A DNA stretch of 64,000 nucleotides, from NCBI GenBank assembly GCA_022453515.1, contig JAJNNY010000032.1, positions 1 through 64,000 of the forward strand, given 5' to 3'. The notes under the pieces are model-generated. The model was not told the origin of the DNA. It did no database searches and saw nothing but the letters and a program-made list of their open reading frames with translations. This DNA is from Astrocystis sublimbata (lineage: Eukaryota > Ascomycota > Sordariomycetes > Xylariales > Xylariaceae). Made by a program: the position numbers and the translations under genes. Below are positions 22,851 through 35,919 of this stretch, one piece after another (position 1 is the first letter of the stretch; every line of letters begins with the position of its first letter).

Positions 22851-25800
22851 CATTCGTCGTTCTAATATGGCTTTGAGTTCTCGTTCCTTTTTCATTTGCA
22901 TACTAGTTACCAACATCAGATCAGGAGGAAAAAGCTACCGAACCCAAATCACGTCTGGTTCAATCCGCAGGGGATGTGCCGGGGACTCAAAACAGGTCAA
23001 CAATGGGAACTCTCGAACGAAGACCTGTCGAGCCTGTTGTTGCTGATAAGGGCCTTTCTCGGCGCTTCAACTGGGTATTTGAAGGCTGTTGCTAGGAAAG
23101 CTACCGTCTATCAGTAACCTACGGAAACGAAAACGTGGCAGCCAATCATGAAGTTACCACACTTGTCGTCCTAAAAAGAAACAAATATATGTTAGTCTCA
23201 TAAGTCGCAAAAGAGCATTGCTTAGGAATACCTATCACACTGAACTCGCTTTCTTTCTCAGGCATGGGAAACCCTCATGATCCTGACAGAGAGGCTTTGT
23301 GGTACGATTGCACCACGGTTACATTCACTGTCCCCTGTGTCCTGTCATTGTTGTGTTCCCTGTGGGGTCCGAGTACCCCGGACATGACAAGACTCAATCC
23401 GTGGCCCTACTTGCTCGGTTACCCTACCTCCCAAACATGGTCACCGACGGCTTACTACCGCACCGGCTCGCAGCGAAGTTGCTAACCAAGGCCGACCTTA
23501 GGTATGTGGCCAGTGGACGGGTGCTCGGGGGATACCCGAAGCGCGCGAAACCATAGGTGGAAATGATGCATCTGCGCTGTGAACAACCAGAATGCCAGGT
23601 TAGATATTCCCGGCTACTGGTAATCAGGTACGTGCACCCTGTTCGTACCGCTCTACCGTAGTCTTGCTTGCATCGTCGGACATGGGTGCTATTTGCCTTG
23701 TGGGTTGCCTTGCTCCGACCCCAACAATTGACCAATTCAGTGTTATCTTCGCTTCGGAAAGTCCCTCAACTACCTATGTAATGAAATTAGAGAAATTTCG
23801 TCTAGAAGCTACATGATTAGGATGATGGAAGATGGGGCTGTCGGGGTACGCAGATCTTTTATCAACAACTAACCGGGTTTCCGGTCCAAATTAATCCCAC
23901 AGATGACTTGGTGTCCAACCACTCTATCGGCCGGGAGCTAGTTTTTCAGATGCACATCCAAATACCGCCAAATCGCTACTTATATTTTCTGGCCGGCCAG
24001 GGTGTTGCCTCTAGAATATGTTGCCTGTAGCGGCGGAACCAGAGCTGAATCAAGGGAAATAATGGTGCCAAACAAGCAAGGGATTCGATTCGATTCCTTC
24101 CTTGTACAAGAACAAATTATTTTGGGGTCCAAACAAGACGCGACATTTGCAAGTTACCAAGTACTACTACTGGACAACCATCGAGAGCACTGTCACTTGT
24201 GATCTGGCTTTGTTACCTATCATATGTCCGCTCGTGTTGCTGGCCATCACTCGGGCCTATAGATGTGTCATGGGAGAGGGGACTCAAATTAATGCGAGTC
24301 AATATAAAATGAGCAGTCTTTAAATAAGTAGGTAGGTTTCCAAAAGCTGCTCGAGCAAACTACTGGCCCAATTTAGGTCATCGCTACCATGGCAGAATAC
24401 ACGATTCACAACATGAGTAAGTACATTTCATGGCAGTATCAAGACACTGCTTGCACCAGGCTTCGTGTTAAAGTAAAAAGAATTCCGACATACGTACGTA
24501 CAACTTGGAAAACTTGCTATTGCCTGTGTTTCAGCTTCCATAGTAGCCTGCGACAGCCGCAATGAACACACCACAAATACTATGTCACTAGCCGGCTCGT
24601 ACGTTAGCATACTTCACCTGAATTTACGACTCCTGGTCTGTTGGCCCTCTGTTGGCACCCATGACGGATAATCGTTTGGTTCCGATCGTTGGGGCCTCTG
24701 GAACACTATCAGGCTAAAACGGCATTCTTACTATACTGATACCCGGCGCAGATCTTCTAGCATTGAAGCCAACCTAGCGACCAACCGCTATGTCTATGCG
24801 ATGTATCTACGTGCTAATTGAGAAGTTCAAGTCGTCATATTTGCATTATTTGCGTTCGCGTCCCGCCTATTTCTTATCCTTGGGTCTCGCTCCCGCCTAC
24901 CACGGTAGATGGGAACACAGCGGGCCGAAGAAAGTACAATGGTGAATGATTGGGGCAACAAAATTACATGTTACATTTGCATAGGCACATACGACTCCTT
25001 GGGCCGCGCCTGAGTGGTGAATGCTCAGGATCTTACTTTACTGCTTTGTCGGTCCTGCAGACATTTGAAAGGGGTCAGTGGTGAACTTTGAAGCCTGGTT
25101 CTCATTTGGTACAATTTCGAGCATGGTATGAACCTGGGAACATAACTGGCCTTCGTCATATCGGGCAATAACAAAAGCACCACCACGAAATGGGGGCAAA
25201 CAGTGTGCCACAATGAAAAAGAGTTCCTATGTAAGCACATCCCTGGGTTGGAGTACATTGATTGCTGTTTGTGTCGGCAGACCCCATCAATGCACGTGTT
25301 TAATGATCTCAGGTCCGGCATGTCACCATCAGCCTCTTCATATAGATCTGCAACAATAGTTGCATATTGCTTAGTCGATGAGCACTTGTAGGCTAATTCA
25401 TCAAGCTTCAGATCGTAGATTTTCAATATGAGCCAGTCCCCTACCTTTAGTTGACTGCCTGATACTCATGCGGAAGGTTTCGGCTAAAGTGACAATTTCA
25501 AACCAAGTTATTCCGCAGCCAGTGTAGACATATGACGAGCCAGTCTGGGGTCAGCTCTATAGCCACGCGATAATACTACGCAGGTCTCAATGCTACGAAC
25601 AAGTCCAAGACAGTGGCGGTCATGTGTATCATATACTGTAGAATACGGCGGCAGTCTCTTGATGATAAGGTAACTAGCCTTCAAGCAATTGATCGATATA
25701 TAAGCGAACCTGATGTCGTAGCACTTGTCTTGTAATTAAATGTCCTATGGCAGGGTATTCTCAACGAAAGGCTTTTAATTTTCGGTTTATCCACTATAGC

Positions 25801-26063
25801 TCGTGATGGTTATACACAATTGCACCTGTGCTAACGAGCATCTCATTTGTACGCTATATTACGTACGCCTGGGAAATATACAGTTTGTCATATCTAATAA
25901 ATAAGATTCTGCATCAAGCTCCCTAACTCAGCGATTTAGGTTGCTTGGACAGAGGCAATATGATTTGAAAGCCAAGATCAGCCAACTTCCCATAGTCTTA
26001 GCTAATTATGAGCCTCTAATGCATTGGTATAACCGTGGGCACTGCAATCCTCAAACGAAATCG

Positions 26064-26090
26064 AGTAGTAGTAGTAGTAGTGGTAGTAGT
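26064..26090. repeat. (GTA)n microsatellite
   Basis: About nine GTA-type units, one changed to GTG, in gene-free DNA. Confidence 0.85.
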
Positions 26091-28299
26091 GGGAATAATA
26101 TCCTTTCGTCAGATTGTTGACGCCGTAGTTTATCATCTATTCATACGTAGCTGAGTGAGCAATGGGCAGTGAGCCGTAACTGTTCCTCTAATACTATTGG
26201 AGGTTAGCAAGACAGAAAGTTGGATGGATTCTATTCAACTAGGTCCACCAACTACAGTGTAACTTGAGCACACTTGAGACATTGAAGGGGCAGGCGCTCA
26301 AAGAATTCATGAAAGAACTAGACTTATACGTGAGCTTCTCCCCTGGGGTATTTACGCAAAATGATTAAACATGACCCGCATTCCACGACACACGTCTCAA
26401 TACATCGCATTGTTAAAATTGGCGCAAAATTGCTCCAGTAACAGCATAAAAATACGAGCTTATTATCCCGGAATCTAAGGGAGGGAATGAGGGGGCCGGC
26501 TTAGGATACATGAATAGGAGTTCGAGTGTGTGCACAATCTACATGATATGATGAAAGAATATCCGGGCCGTGAGACAAGATCGAGCTGCCGGCCAGGCAC
26601 GCAATTTCGCCTCTTATGATCATCGACCTCTACGCATAATCCGAGATGGTATACGATCGTCAAATACCTGGTTGACTTGAAGGGTGAGACTTCCGGCCGG
26701 GGATTCTGATTGCGCAGGGCGCAATCAATGCCGCCTATGCGGTTCAAGGGGCTTGGTAAGATGGCGATTGAGTTTGCCAGCGACGCGGAAACTAATTACT
26801 TACAGTAGCAATCTAAGTGTGGCATTGGTTCTTATCTATTACTCGAAAGCTAGTAACATACCTCTTACTGTGTCGCAAGTCCAACCACGGGACCCCAAAA
26901 AGACCTAAAAGTTTGCTCTCTATGGGCTGGAACATCGTAAATTCTCTGTGAGGTATGATAAGCATTGCGTAGGAGACGAATGCAAAGACCCAGGTATTTC
27001 GATACAAGTCTTCATATCGGCGGATTGTATAGTAAGGGATCACAACATGTACAATCTCAATAAAACAATTGGAAATTGAACTTAATGTTACGCTCCTTTC
27101 ATTACGAGCTGTTTAGAAGTCTGCAGCTTAGAATAAGAGCTAAAACATACCTTAGTATCACGCAGCAAAGTACGGCGAATCCAGAGCTACTGAAAATGAG
27201 ACTCAAGATAAATTCCTATCAGATGCAAGGGAAACAACCAGGAGGACATCAATACCAATATTTACTCACGCACTAGTATCTCTCGAATCTTAGTAACATC
27301 GAATTGTATTCCCCATGTTGGAAGATGATAAACGGAGCATGTACAGCGTAAGTCCAGTCAAATGTTTCTGGTATCATTACAGTTCAGAGCTGCCGAGGTC
27401 AAGTATGGCGACGAACTAAACACCAAGGCTGGTCACAACAAGAGAATCCCCCAGGAGGAGGGCGGGTCTCTAGATGCTCGTGGACGGTAGGTCTTGTTCC
27501 TCGTAGCTCGCCAATGATATGCACTGTTGACTCCTACTTTTTTATTAGCCAAACGCGTGGCGAGCATTTTGAGGACGTTGATAATCCTCCAGCAAATGCA
27601 CAAATTCGACCCGACCAACAGAAAGCGTCATGATATCGGTACGAAACCTGCGGCGGACGACACAGCTGAACAGTATGGTACAGGCATAATGTCTGAGGGT
27701 AGGAGGCTACGCAATCTAACATCGAAAGCGTAGATACCTATACGTGTCGCTCAAGGGTATGCTTCTAGGTGGAAGCTCCCACGATGCGCAGGAAGTGCCT
27801 GGCGAAATGTCAGGTAGCTACAAAATTACGCATGTGGTGCAGGTGTTTTTAATGGTTAGGTAGCCAAAATTGGTAGTTCAGAAGGCGGCCCGAAAACGAT
27901 TGCATCTGTGATTTCACTGAAGATGTATATATCGGTGATAGCATGTTGTTGTATGACGGATAATTACATCTAAGTAAGGTACTTAGAGGTACCTAGGTAA
28001 AGTATGTATGATGAATACATAACCGCAAAATCTCATTCTAACGATGCGTTCTTTCTGTGATCCTACCAAAATCCTTCGTAGTCTGAGAACGAGTGTGCTA
28101 CAACCGTGACTTATAAGAGACTCAAACATGCCGAAGGGTCGTGATCATGACCTGCATCTGATGTCGTTACACCGGTCTGTTTCCTTTCCCTTCGTTATCT
28201 ACCTCTGCCAAGTCCAATTATCTCGCCCCATACTCTCATTAGGTAGATCCAGATGATATCAATATCACGGGGGGCATTGGGTGCCGAAGGTGCTTACCC

Positions 28300-31200
28300 T
28301 TACGCTTGCACCTCATGGCGAAGCCAATGCTGTAGCATCTTGCTCACAATGGCGACATGCGACAACTCAGGACAGCACCGTAGCGCATCACTATCGCTAC
28401 AAGCCCTGTCGTTGCTGTACTGTAGATCTGATCCCTGGCCCGTCATCGATTCATCGTAGGTTGCCTCATAATAGTCTGCTAGCTTGATAGCAGGAAGCCT
28501 CTCCTCCGCGGCAGGGCCAAGATCCGAGGCGCGAGCACGAAGGCGCTTCAGCCACTCAGCGACATCGACATCCTCGAACTCGAGCCCGGCCTCGCGCAGC
28601 ACGGGCAGGAATCGATCATTCCAAGAGAAGACGTGGGATGGCGTAATGTTGTAGAACGAGGTCCCGGCACCGGCTGTGAGTTTGTCGGCAAGCTGCAGCA
28701 CTGTCGCGGCAACCGTGTCGGCAGGCATCCACTCACAGCGTCCCGCGTACCCGTCCAGCCGAGGAAGGGCTTTGACCTTTGTCGCGCTACGAACCAGCAA
28801 GGGAATGTGTTCTTTCTCGTTCCAGATGCCTCTCACGCTGTCCGCTGAAATCTGGCCAACTCGCAGAACGCCAACCGCAGCGCCGCTTGCGCCAGCAGCC
28901 TCACAGAGTCGCTCGCAGATCAGTTTCGAGCGCGCGTAGCCTGTATTTGCTGCATGTTCGAGGGATGGAAGTGGTCCCTCAGGGACAATCGCCGGCTTCT
29001 CCATGTTGAACGCTGTCGATATGCTGCTAATGAACACCACGCGAGCTGGCGAGGGCGTTTCCGAGGCTAGATTTAGGAAATTACGTAGCCCGGCAATCTG
29101 AGGCTTAAAACTCTCAAGGGAGATGTTGAAGTTCACCGGCCAGGCGGCGTGGATAATCTTGGTTGTCGAGCTCTGCAACGTCGCATATTCCTCGGGGAGT
29201 AGACCGAGATTCGCGGCTCCGAAGTTGTTCGTCGACAAAGCTACCAACTTACTTGCTCGTTCTGGGTTTTCTCCAGACAAAGTAAGACCCCGCTCTTCCA
29301 AAGATCTAGATAGCCGCTCGAGTGCATTGTCACCTCGGACAAGTGAATATACCCGTGCCACTTTTGGATCATCGAGAAGCTGGCTGAGCACATGAGCCCC
29401 CAAGGCGCCAGTCGCGCCGGTGAGCACCTACGACGGCACAACGGATTAGAAAAGGTCGGCGAAACTCAGGGGTAGAACTTACAACAACATCACCCTTGAG
29501 CGAAGACTTCTTGTCTGAAAAGTTGCTGTACTCGGAAATTATCTCTTCCATCATCTGGATCCCATTCGTCTCAACTGAGTGTCCATTCTGGAGATTCTCT
29601 CCCGTTCGCAATGAGTATAGAATAGCTGCTAATTTTCTGACGTTGCCAGCATCATAGACAACATTGGTTGGAAGTGAGCGCCCGCCGAGATCAAGTTCTT
29701 GCTGCAGCAGTCTCCTCAGCTGGGCGGCTCGTAGGCTGTCAATACCAGAGGCGAAGAAGTCGCTCTCATAGTCCGACACCTCGATGCCGGCGCGGTCGCG
29801 AACTACTTGAAAAAGGTAACTTTCCAAGTCTTCTAGGCTGAGTTGCTTCTTATCCACGCCATTTGTTTGCGAGTCGCTGTTGTACAACTGGTCAATCAAA
29901 TCCTCAAATACCCTGTAGCAAGCAGCGCGGATGATGCTGTTCTTGTCGGTTACTGGATACTCGACGTCCGCGGCTAGTGGTACGATCATATCTCGGGTGA
30001 TACGCGCATACTCATCCATAACCTCGTTCGCAGCTTCGATGATGGGCCATACCGCATCCAGAACCTCTTCATCGGACATACCACTGGCGGTGGTGGAACG
30101 GAAGAGGAGTAAGCCGGGCATGAGACGGTCATTGCCCACCATTAGGCCATCTCGTACTAAAGCACTCTCACGCACAGCACCTTCCATACCCAATGGCAAA
30201 ATCTTCTCTCCGCTCAGCAAGGTGATCCTGTCGTCATCGCGCGCTATGTACTTCCAAGCATTCTCTATAGTCGGATGAGGTTCGTACAAGTCCTTCGAAT
30301 GAAACGAACCCGGAGGGTCATCTGAATTACTCGTTGACGGCATCAGAGCTGGATGCGACTTCAGGTAAACAGCCTCATACACCTTTTCACCAACCTTCTT
30401 GAAGAACATATGGGAGCGGAGGCTTGCGTATGGGCGGATATAGACCCACGTATCGTCACCTGGCTCCCGATGTATAGAGTCTCCCATGTGGCCGACTTCA
30501 GTCCTGGATTTTCGGTTAGCAGATATTCAGCGAAAAGGAAGAAGCTCACTCACAATCCAAGAATGACACCCAAGTTCACGCCCTGTTGGACTACTCGATC
30601 GCCCAAGTCATCAGGGGTCCTCGCCCCGGCAGCCGTCACGAACTTGCACCGTTTCAGCACGTCGATACCGTCCTGCCTCTCGGCCATCAACTTCAGAACG
30701 TAAGGAACAGTATGGCAGATCTCAGGCTGGATCTCTTTCAAAGCCTCGACCAGATGCGCAGCCGTCAGGGGTAGATCTGCATTGTAAAGGTGCGCGGTTT
30801 TTCGCATGTACATGGCCTGGAACGATGTGAAGAGACCATGTAAATGGTACCACGGCAACGCGTTGAACGCCTTGCAGCCAGTCCCGAAATAGATATTGTT
30901 TAGCACACTTCGATGCGAGAGTGACAGTGGCTTTGGGAGACCGGTCGAACCCGACGAGTGTCCGAAGAGTGCTGTCTGGGCATGCTCGGCGTCTCTGTCT
31001 GCTATAGGTCGTAGGACCGGCTCGGGGAGATCCGGCCTGTCAAATTCAGCTCTTGTCGGCATAGAGATAAAACTGAGGTCTGAGCGCGCCTTGTTGAGCC
31101 CCTCGACCGTTGCCGTAACGCGAGGGGTAGACCCGACAATCAACGTATCACACTCTGTGCGCTCCATAAGATTCAGACAAGCTCGCTCGCTGAGCCGTAT

Positions 31201-31536
31201 GGAAACGGTCAGAATTCTGCAGCCTAGTCGAGACAGAGCGAAAAGCGAGATGATGTACGATAGATCCGAAGGGGCGAAGAGTCCTACGGTCTTTCGCGAA
31301 TTCATCACGAGGCCTGCCTTCATCAAGACATGGCACATTTCATCCACCATGCGATCGAGGTCTTTGCCGGTGAAGAGCTCATAGTCGGCAGGCCGATCTT
31401 TATACCTAGGATAGCCCAGTATGGGAACTTGAACATCGTCTTTGGCCCGCACGCGTATCAGGTCGTCGATCATCCATGGTTTACCGTACTCCAGGATGCG
31501 TTCTTTGATTACTTCAGGCGAGATGTTGGCCATCAT
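28300..31536 (-). CDS. NRPS-like carboxylate reductase (A-T-R), 1043 aa
   Basis: Three minus-strand exons: 31536-30554, 30503-29483 and 29427-28300, phases 2 and 0. The layout is adenylation, thiolation and thioester-reductase domains. The A domain has the ATP loop GHSSGSTGLPKPLSLSH, the GLTEVGHMG core (rebuilt across intron 1), KYIARDDDRITLLSGEK and the late-core lysine in DKNSIIRAA. The T domain carries the phosphopantetheine serine in DFFASGIDSLRAAQL. The R domain opens at exon 3 with VLTGATGALGAHVL, the NAD(P)H-binding glycine motif, and has the catalytic Tyr/Lys in NTGYARSKLICERL. Such enzymes activate a carboxylic acid, tether it and release an aldehyde. There is no condensation domain, so it does not make peptides. 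No PKS, P450 or regulator lies beside it. The substrate cannot be read from sequence. It needs a 4'-phosphopantetheinyl transferase encoded elsewhere. Confidence 0.92.
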
Positions 31537-34320
31537 GAACTTATTCGCTATGTATGCAGAAAACTCCTAAACTTTGCCTATTTGCAATGTTATTAGGCGC
31601 TTCTTTATGTCCAACGACGCACAGATTCCTATGACCTCTCGCTGATAAGATGGTGGTCAGCCCGTTGTGCTAACAGCATATGAGTAGACAGCAAGGTGGT
31701 TTGATTGGATCATTGAGTTGGGCTTACCGTATGACCAAACCCAGCTGTGAGTTGTTAAAAGTCCCAACAATAAGGCAGCTGAACAAATTGGTCAGGCTAC
31801 TGCCGCCTGAGATGCTTGAGGATTCGAAGGAATTCAATCAAGGCTGAACCTTTTCATGTATATCATTATTCTTATGGTCTATCAAAATATGGGCTGCCGC
31901 CTCCACGTGTGCCATCAAACGCTCTTTTAGAAATAAACCTGTACTATGGTATGCATGCGGTCTGATTAGTTCATCTCAAATGTTGTGTTGTCACGCAGGC
32001 ACCCGTTCATCGGACCCGTTGATGCTTAATCAGACAGTCGCACTACCTTGCTTTGTTACTCTGTTTATCCCTCACCTAGTTACGCATAGGCCTCGCAACG
32101 ACTGCATATCATCTCTGCTTATGCTATACCCTGGCACGTACCCTAGTAGATTTACTGGTAGTGATTCTGCTGTAATGGCGAGATGAGATGGTAGTCCACA
32201 CTCGGTACCGTATGGGTTGTGGCAGCTGCACATGTTAGACATGCGATGGGTCATGAACAGGACCTCGCAGGACCATGAACAGCCGAACAGCCGAGACAAC
32301 TCCGGCCACCTCTCAACGCAAAACATCGATTGTCTCCCGAACCCCTCTAAGCCGAGAGATCAATTCTAAATCTAGAACTGGGGTCTCTGCCCAGGGTTCT
32401 TTCGCTCCACTTCAGCAAGTTCAGATCACAGTAAGTGCTCGACCAGGGCCTCGGCGGTTGATACCTCAATACAGTGGATACAGGTATAGTATCTACTGAG
32501 TCTGTAAGCGACCAGCCTAGTAGGCCTCCTATTGACATGTAGTGCGTAATCAATGTTCAAAGGTGTAGCATGATTCTCTGTTTTCGTTGGAGTTGTGGTA
32601 TGAAGACTGGTCACATAGTGCCGTGGCTTAGGCGTTATGGACCTATCAATTCCAGAGGTAAAATTTTCCGGATGGCGAAAAGACTTCAAGAGGTTCATAC
32701 CTAGGTACCTAAGAGACCTAATCGCAGATGCAAAGCCCGACATCTGGCTACATTTGTCCAGTGCAACGCCCCTATTCATGGCTATTGTAGGATGGTGGGT
32801 TGTAATGGTATCATACCGACTGCAATGCAGTATCTGTGTGGGCCGCAAGTGAGACCAATCCTGGTGCGCTTAAGCACCCTGCCACGCCTGCGTAAGTAAG
32901 CTAACAGCTTAAACTGGCGAGCTGGCAGCCTGGCGATCCTAACATGGGCCTGAATGGTCGCCCCCCTGGCCTGGCCTGATGTATCGGAACCTTACGATTT
33001 GGGTTGGGGAAAAAGAAAAGAGTTGTGATAACTGACGAGAACCCATGGCTTGAAACATATTGCCACCCTCAAAGACGTTGGCTTTGACCCTGGATTGGGT
33101 ATGGTATGTTACGTAAGTTGATCGGAATATATCGACGCGGGCCCGCGGCGCAAGTAATGCTTGGCTGGATGGTATATACCTAGGTATGTAATGGGTAATG
33201 AGCCAAGAGTAATGACATATTAGGTAGGTACTTGATGCGTCTACTACCTACTACAGTAGTAGAAAGAGTGTCTATCGTATGATGCGTAGCATACTCGTAC
33301 ACCAGGCGGAATTGGTGCAATGAGAATTGCCACGGCTGTACGACTGCCCGTCTAGCAGTGGAATGAAGGGCGGGGAGGCCGTAGGATGCGGTTGACAGGG
33401 GCCTAGCCGAGCATACCTACCTAGGTACATATGTAGATACTTATAAGTCATACAAGGGTATATACTTTCTTGGATTTGTATATGTGTACTTCAACGAACC
33501 CACCATTGGCGAGCTGGTCCGGCGTGGTGTTTAACATGATAGACGGGCCCGAGCCTCGACTGGCTTGAAAGCTACCAATTCGCCAACCCAACTAAGCTTT
33601 CGGCAAGCGAAGGCAGGGGCAAACGAACCATTGTGAGCTAGACCCCCAGATCTGCCCCTATCCCAGGCTATCCCATCTACAGAATTCCGGCGACTGTCAG
33701 GGTTTCGCCCCACGCGCTTGATAAGCTCCACTAACGGCAATTTCTCCGCTTGCCCCTTGTAAGGCTACTAGGTAAGCACGCTAGGAAGGATTGCCGGTGC
33801 AGATGGATTACATACGCATATGGATTACACTATTTACGAGTACTAGGTAGTATGCATGTGCCTTCGGTAGGTACTAACCTAGCTAATTAGCAACCATCGT
33901 CAACTTCTGCATGGGCACGCTCAACGGTCATCGCGTCGTTGCTGCATGGACCAACTGGATCGGGACTAATCGTCTAACCACTGTAATTACAGGTTTGCAA
34001 AATAGAGAGATCTAGAGCAACATGGGGCCTAAACAGGCGGGACAGTATAGGTAAGCAAGTACTGTCGCAAAGTTGAAACTATAGTTACACGCTTTTACAT
34101 GTTTATTTGAGTAAGACTACATAGTATTAAAGTACATTCGCCGCTTCCTGGCAGGCACAAGCGCGCATTATTGTTTGTTGGTTATATTATTGATGGCACA
34201 ATTAGTGATAGCATAATCCATCACGGCCCTGCGCCCAACACGCCAGGGGTCGCAGTATTTTCTCGTTATCGCTCGTTTCTCCAAAGGATACAGATCATGG
34301 CAGCATAACGCCCGCGTTGT
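31537..34320. other. Gene-poor region with clustered TACCTAGGTA palindromes
   Basis: 2.8 kb between two minus-strand genes. The right-hand end of the reductase promoter lies at 31537-31900. Three perfect TACCTAGGTA decamers occur at 32698, 33177 and 33418. Short open frames such as 32426-32848 (minus) and 33531-33740 (minus) have no recognisable content. Confidence 0.5.
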
Positions 34321-35818
34321 TCACCTGGCATGTCCATAATGTTGATTCTCAGCAGCTTGGAGATGGACTTGGTTTGTAGGTGTCGTAACCTGTACGTAGG
34401 TTCCGCTGGAGGAATACTGGGGGTTGGAGTCGATTGACATATCGAAATCCTTCTGGACAATTATATCAGATCGATGCATGTGCTCGCTTCTGTCGGGTTT
34501 CGTAGATGCGTTGGCCAGGGGAATCGCGTTGGAGTTGCCTTGTAAGGTGAGAATCTCGGTGCTCGAGTTGTCTCCGTCGTCTTCGCGGTTGCTGCTCTGT
34601 AATTTCATGTGACCTGATCGAACTGCTCCTTTCGAAGAAAGGTTGTACTTTGGTGTGGCGGCTGATCCATTTCGAGTCGGATCCATCCTAAGTAGCTTGA
34701 AAACGAGGGGACGGACGGCGGGAAGGTTCGCGCATATAAATCCTACTTCGACTTCGACTGTGCTCCAAAGACCACCTCCGACGTTTGTGAAACTGAAGTC
34801 CGTCGGATCAATTTGCGTGACGGCAATGATACGGAAAATACTAGCAATGACCACGCTGTCGATGAATTATGTGAGCGATCGCCAACCGGAAAGATGCGGG
34901 AAGTGTAATACTTACAATGCACCGAGCAAGAAGAGGAAACTCAAGGACCATTTTCTGCCCCTAGATGCTTGTAGATTCCATATAATGGGAAGCGGAAGAC
35001 TGAGCACCGCAACATCACCAAAGACATTGATAATAGCCGATGAAAGATAGAATGCGTTTTGGTTGATACAGCTGCCTGGTGTCTCGGGCAGCCAGAACTT
35101 TTGCACCGGAAAACATTGGAAAGTGAAGCTGAAAAAGTTGGAGAAGAAGATTCCCGTCGAAATGAAACTGACCACTATGGCACTGTAGCGGAAGTTGACG
35201 GTCCTCTGGAAAACCCGCCAGTAGAAGAGAAGGATGCCGACTTTGACGGAGAAGACGCCGGCGGCCCATACCAACATATAAAACCAGAGGAGCTGCCCAT
35301 GGTCGTCGTTAGTTGCCTGTTAATACAACACAGCCTCGGCGTATGCTCACCTTGATAAACATGGTAGCCGTTTCAGGTGCCAAATCCATTTGATGTACTC
35401 CTGAACCGTAGGACAGGAGGAGAAAGTCGAAAGCTGAGATGTAATTTTAGTTAGCCATTGTTATCTCAGGAGCGGTGGTCACAGTCTGGAATTCGTGGAA
35501 AATGTCGAGATGTGTAATAGGCGTGACGGTAACAGTGTAATGGTATACGCACTTGACATGAGAACGCATACTGCCATAACCCAAAACATCCTGCAGATGA
35601 CGTTAGCATTAAGAGTAAAACGTCTCCCATCAAATCAATGCAACTGACCAGTAATCATCCCACCATAGTCGTGCCCCCGTCGCAAAGCGAGCCCAGATGC
35701 GTAGCCCAAATGAAATCGTTGATAGAATCAGAAGGGATATGGTGACACCAAGTGTCAACTGGATGTTGTGTTCTTCTGCCGCCGTCCTCATTTTGTCTTG
35801 TCCGTCGTTATCGAACAC
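34321..35818 (-). CDS. Rhodopsin-domain (SAT4/PTH11-like) integral membrane protein, 408 aa
   Basis: Five minus-strand exons: 35818-35649, 35590-35553 (38 nt), 35433-35351 (83 nt), 35316-34916 and 34855-34321; phases 2/1/0/2 all join. The protein shows the fungal rhodopsin-domain layout of about seven membrane segments: LGVTISLLILSTISFGLRIWAR, then the conserved WWDDYW, MFWVMAVCVLM, LLWFYMLVWAAGVFSVKVGILLFY (in parts), FISTGIFFSNFFSF, INVFGDVAVLSLPLPIIW and SLSFLFLLGAL. 'CFPVQKFWLPETPGSCINQNAF' resembles the family's C-x-P-V-x-x-x-W...G-x-C loop. The C-terminal ~150 residues are a soluble, Ser/Thr-rich tail. These proteins resemble PTH11-type receptors, but no CFEM domain is present and the ligand is unknown. 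An alternative start is the Met at 35791. Confidence 0.87.
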
Positions 35819-35910
35819 TTTGGAAGGTTTTGCGTTGGATGAAGTGGGAAAGCTTCATGTGTTTCCCCCCTTACGCATAAAAATCGAATGTATTGATGCC
35901 AGATGGCCAG

Positions 35911-35919
35911 TATATATGT
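35911..35919 (-). promoter_or_regulatory. TATA-like box of the rhodopsin-domain gene
   Basis: TATATATGT on the plus strand (ACATATATA on the gene strand), about 95 bases upstream of the start codon at 35818. Confidence 0.35.

Larger units (their letters stand above)
18977..28299. other. 9.3-kb gene-poor region
   Basis: No frame in this stretch has a domain I recognise, and no chain of frames joins through plausible introns. The first kilobase is likely the velvet gene promoter and leader. Composition is closer to 45% GC than the genes, but stops and CpG are not as skewed as in the first 3 kb, so it does not look like heavy RIP. One minus-strand stretch (25025-25450) has some protein-like character. 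Simple repeats occur at 22829-22850 and 26064-26090, and a perfect TACCTAGGTA at 27990-27999. Confidence 0.5.

Noticed and set aside
24385..24420. Short ATG frame ending at a GTAAGT donor
   Set aside because: Only nine codons and no matching downstream exon could be found.
28300..35818. Secondary-metabolite gene cluster
   Set aside because: Only a reductase and a rhodopsin-domain protein are present; there is no PKS, terpene synthase, P450, pathway regulator or transporter within the segment.
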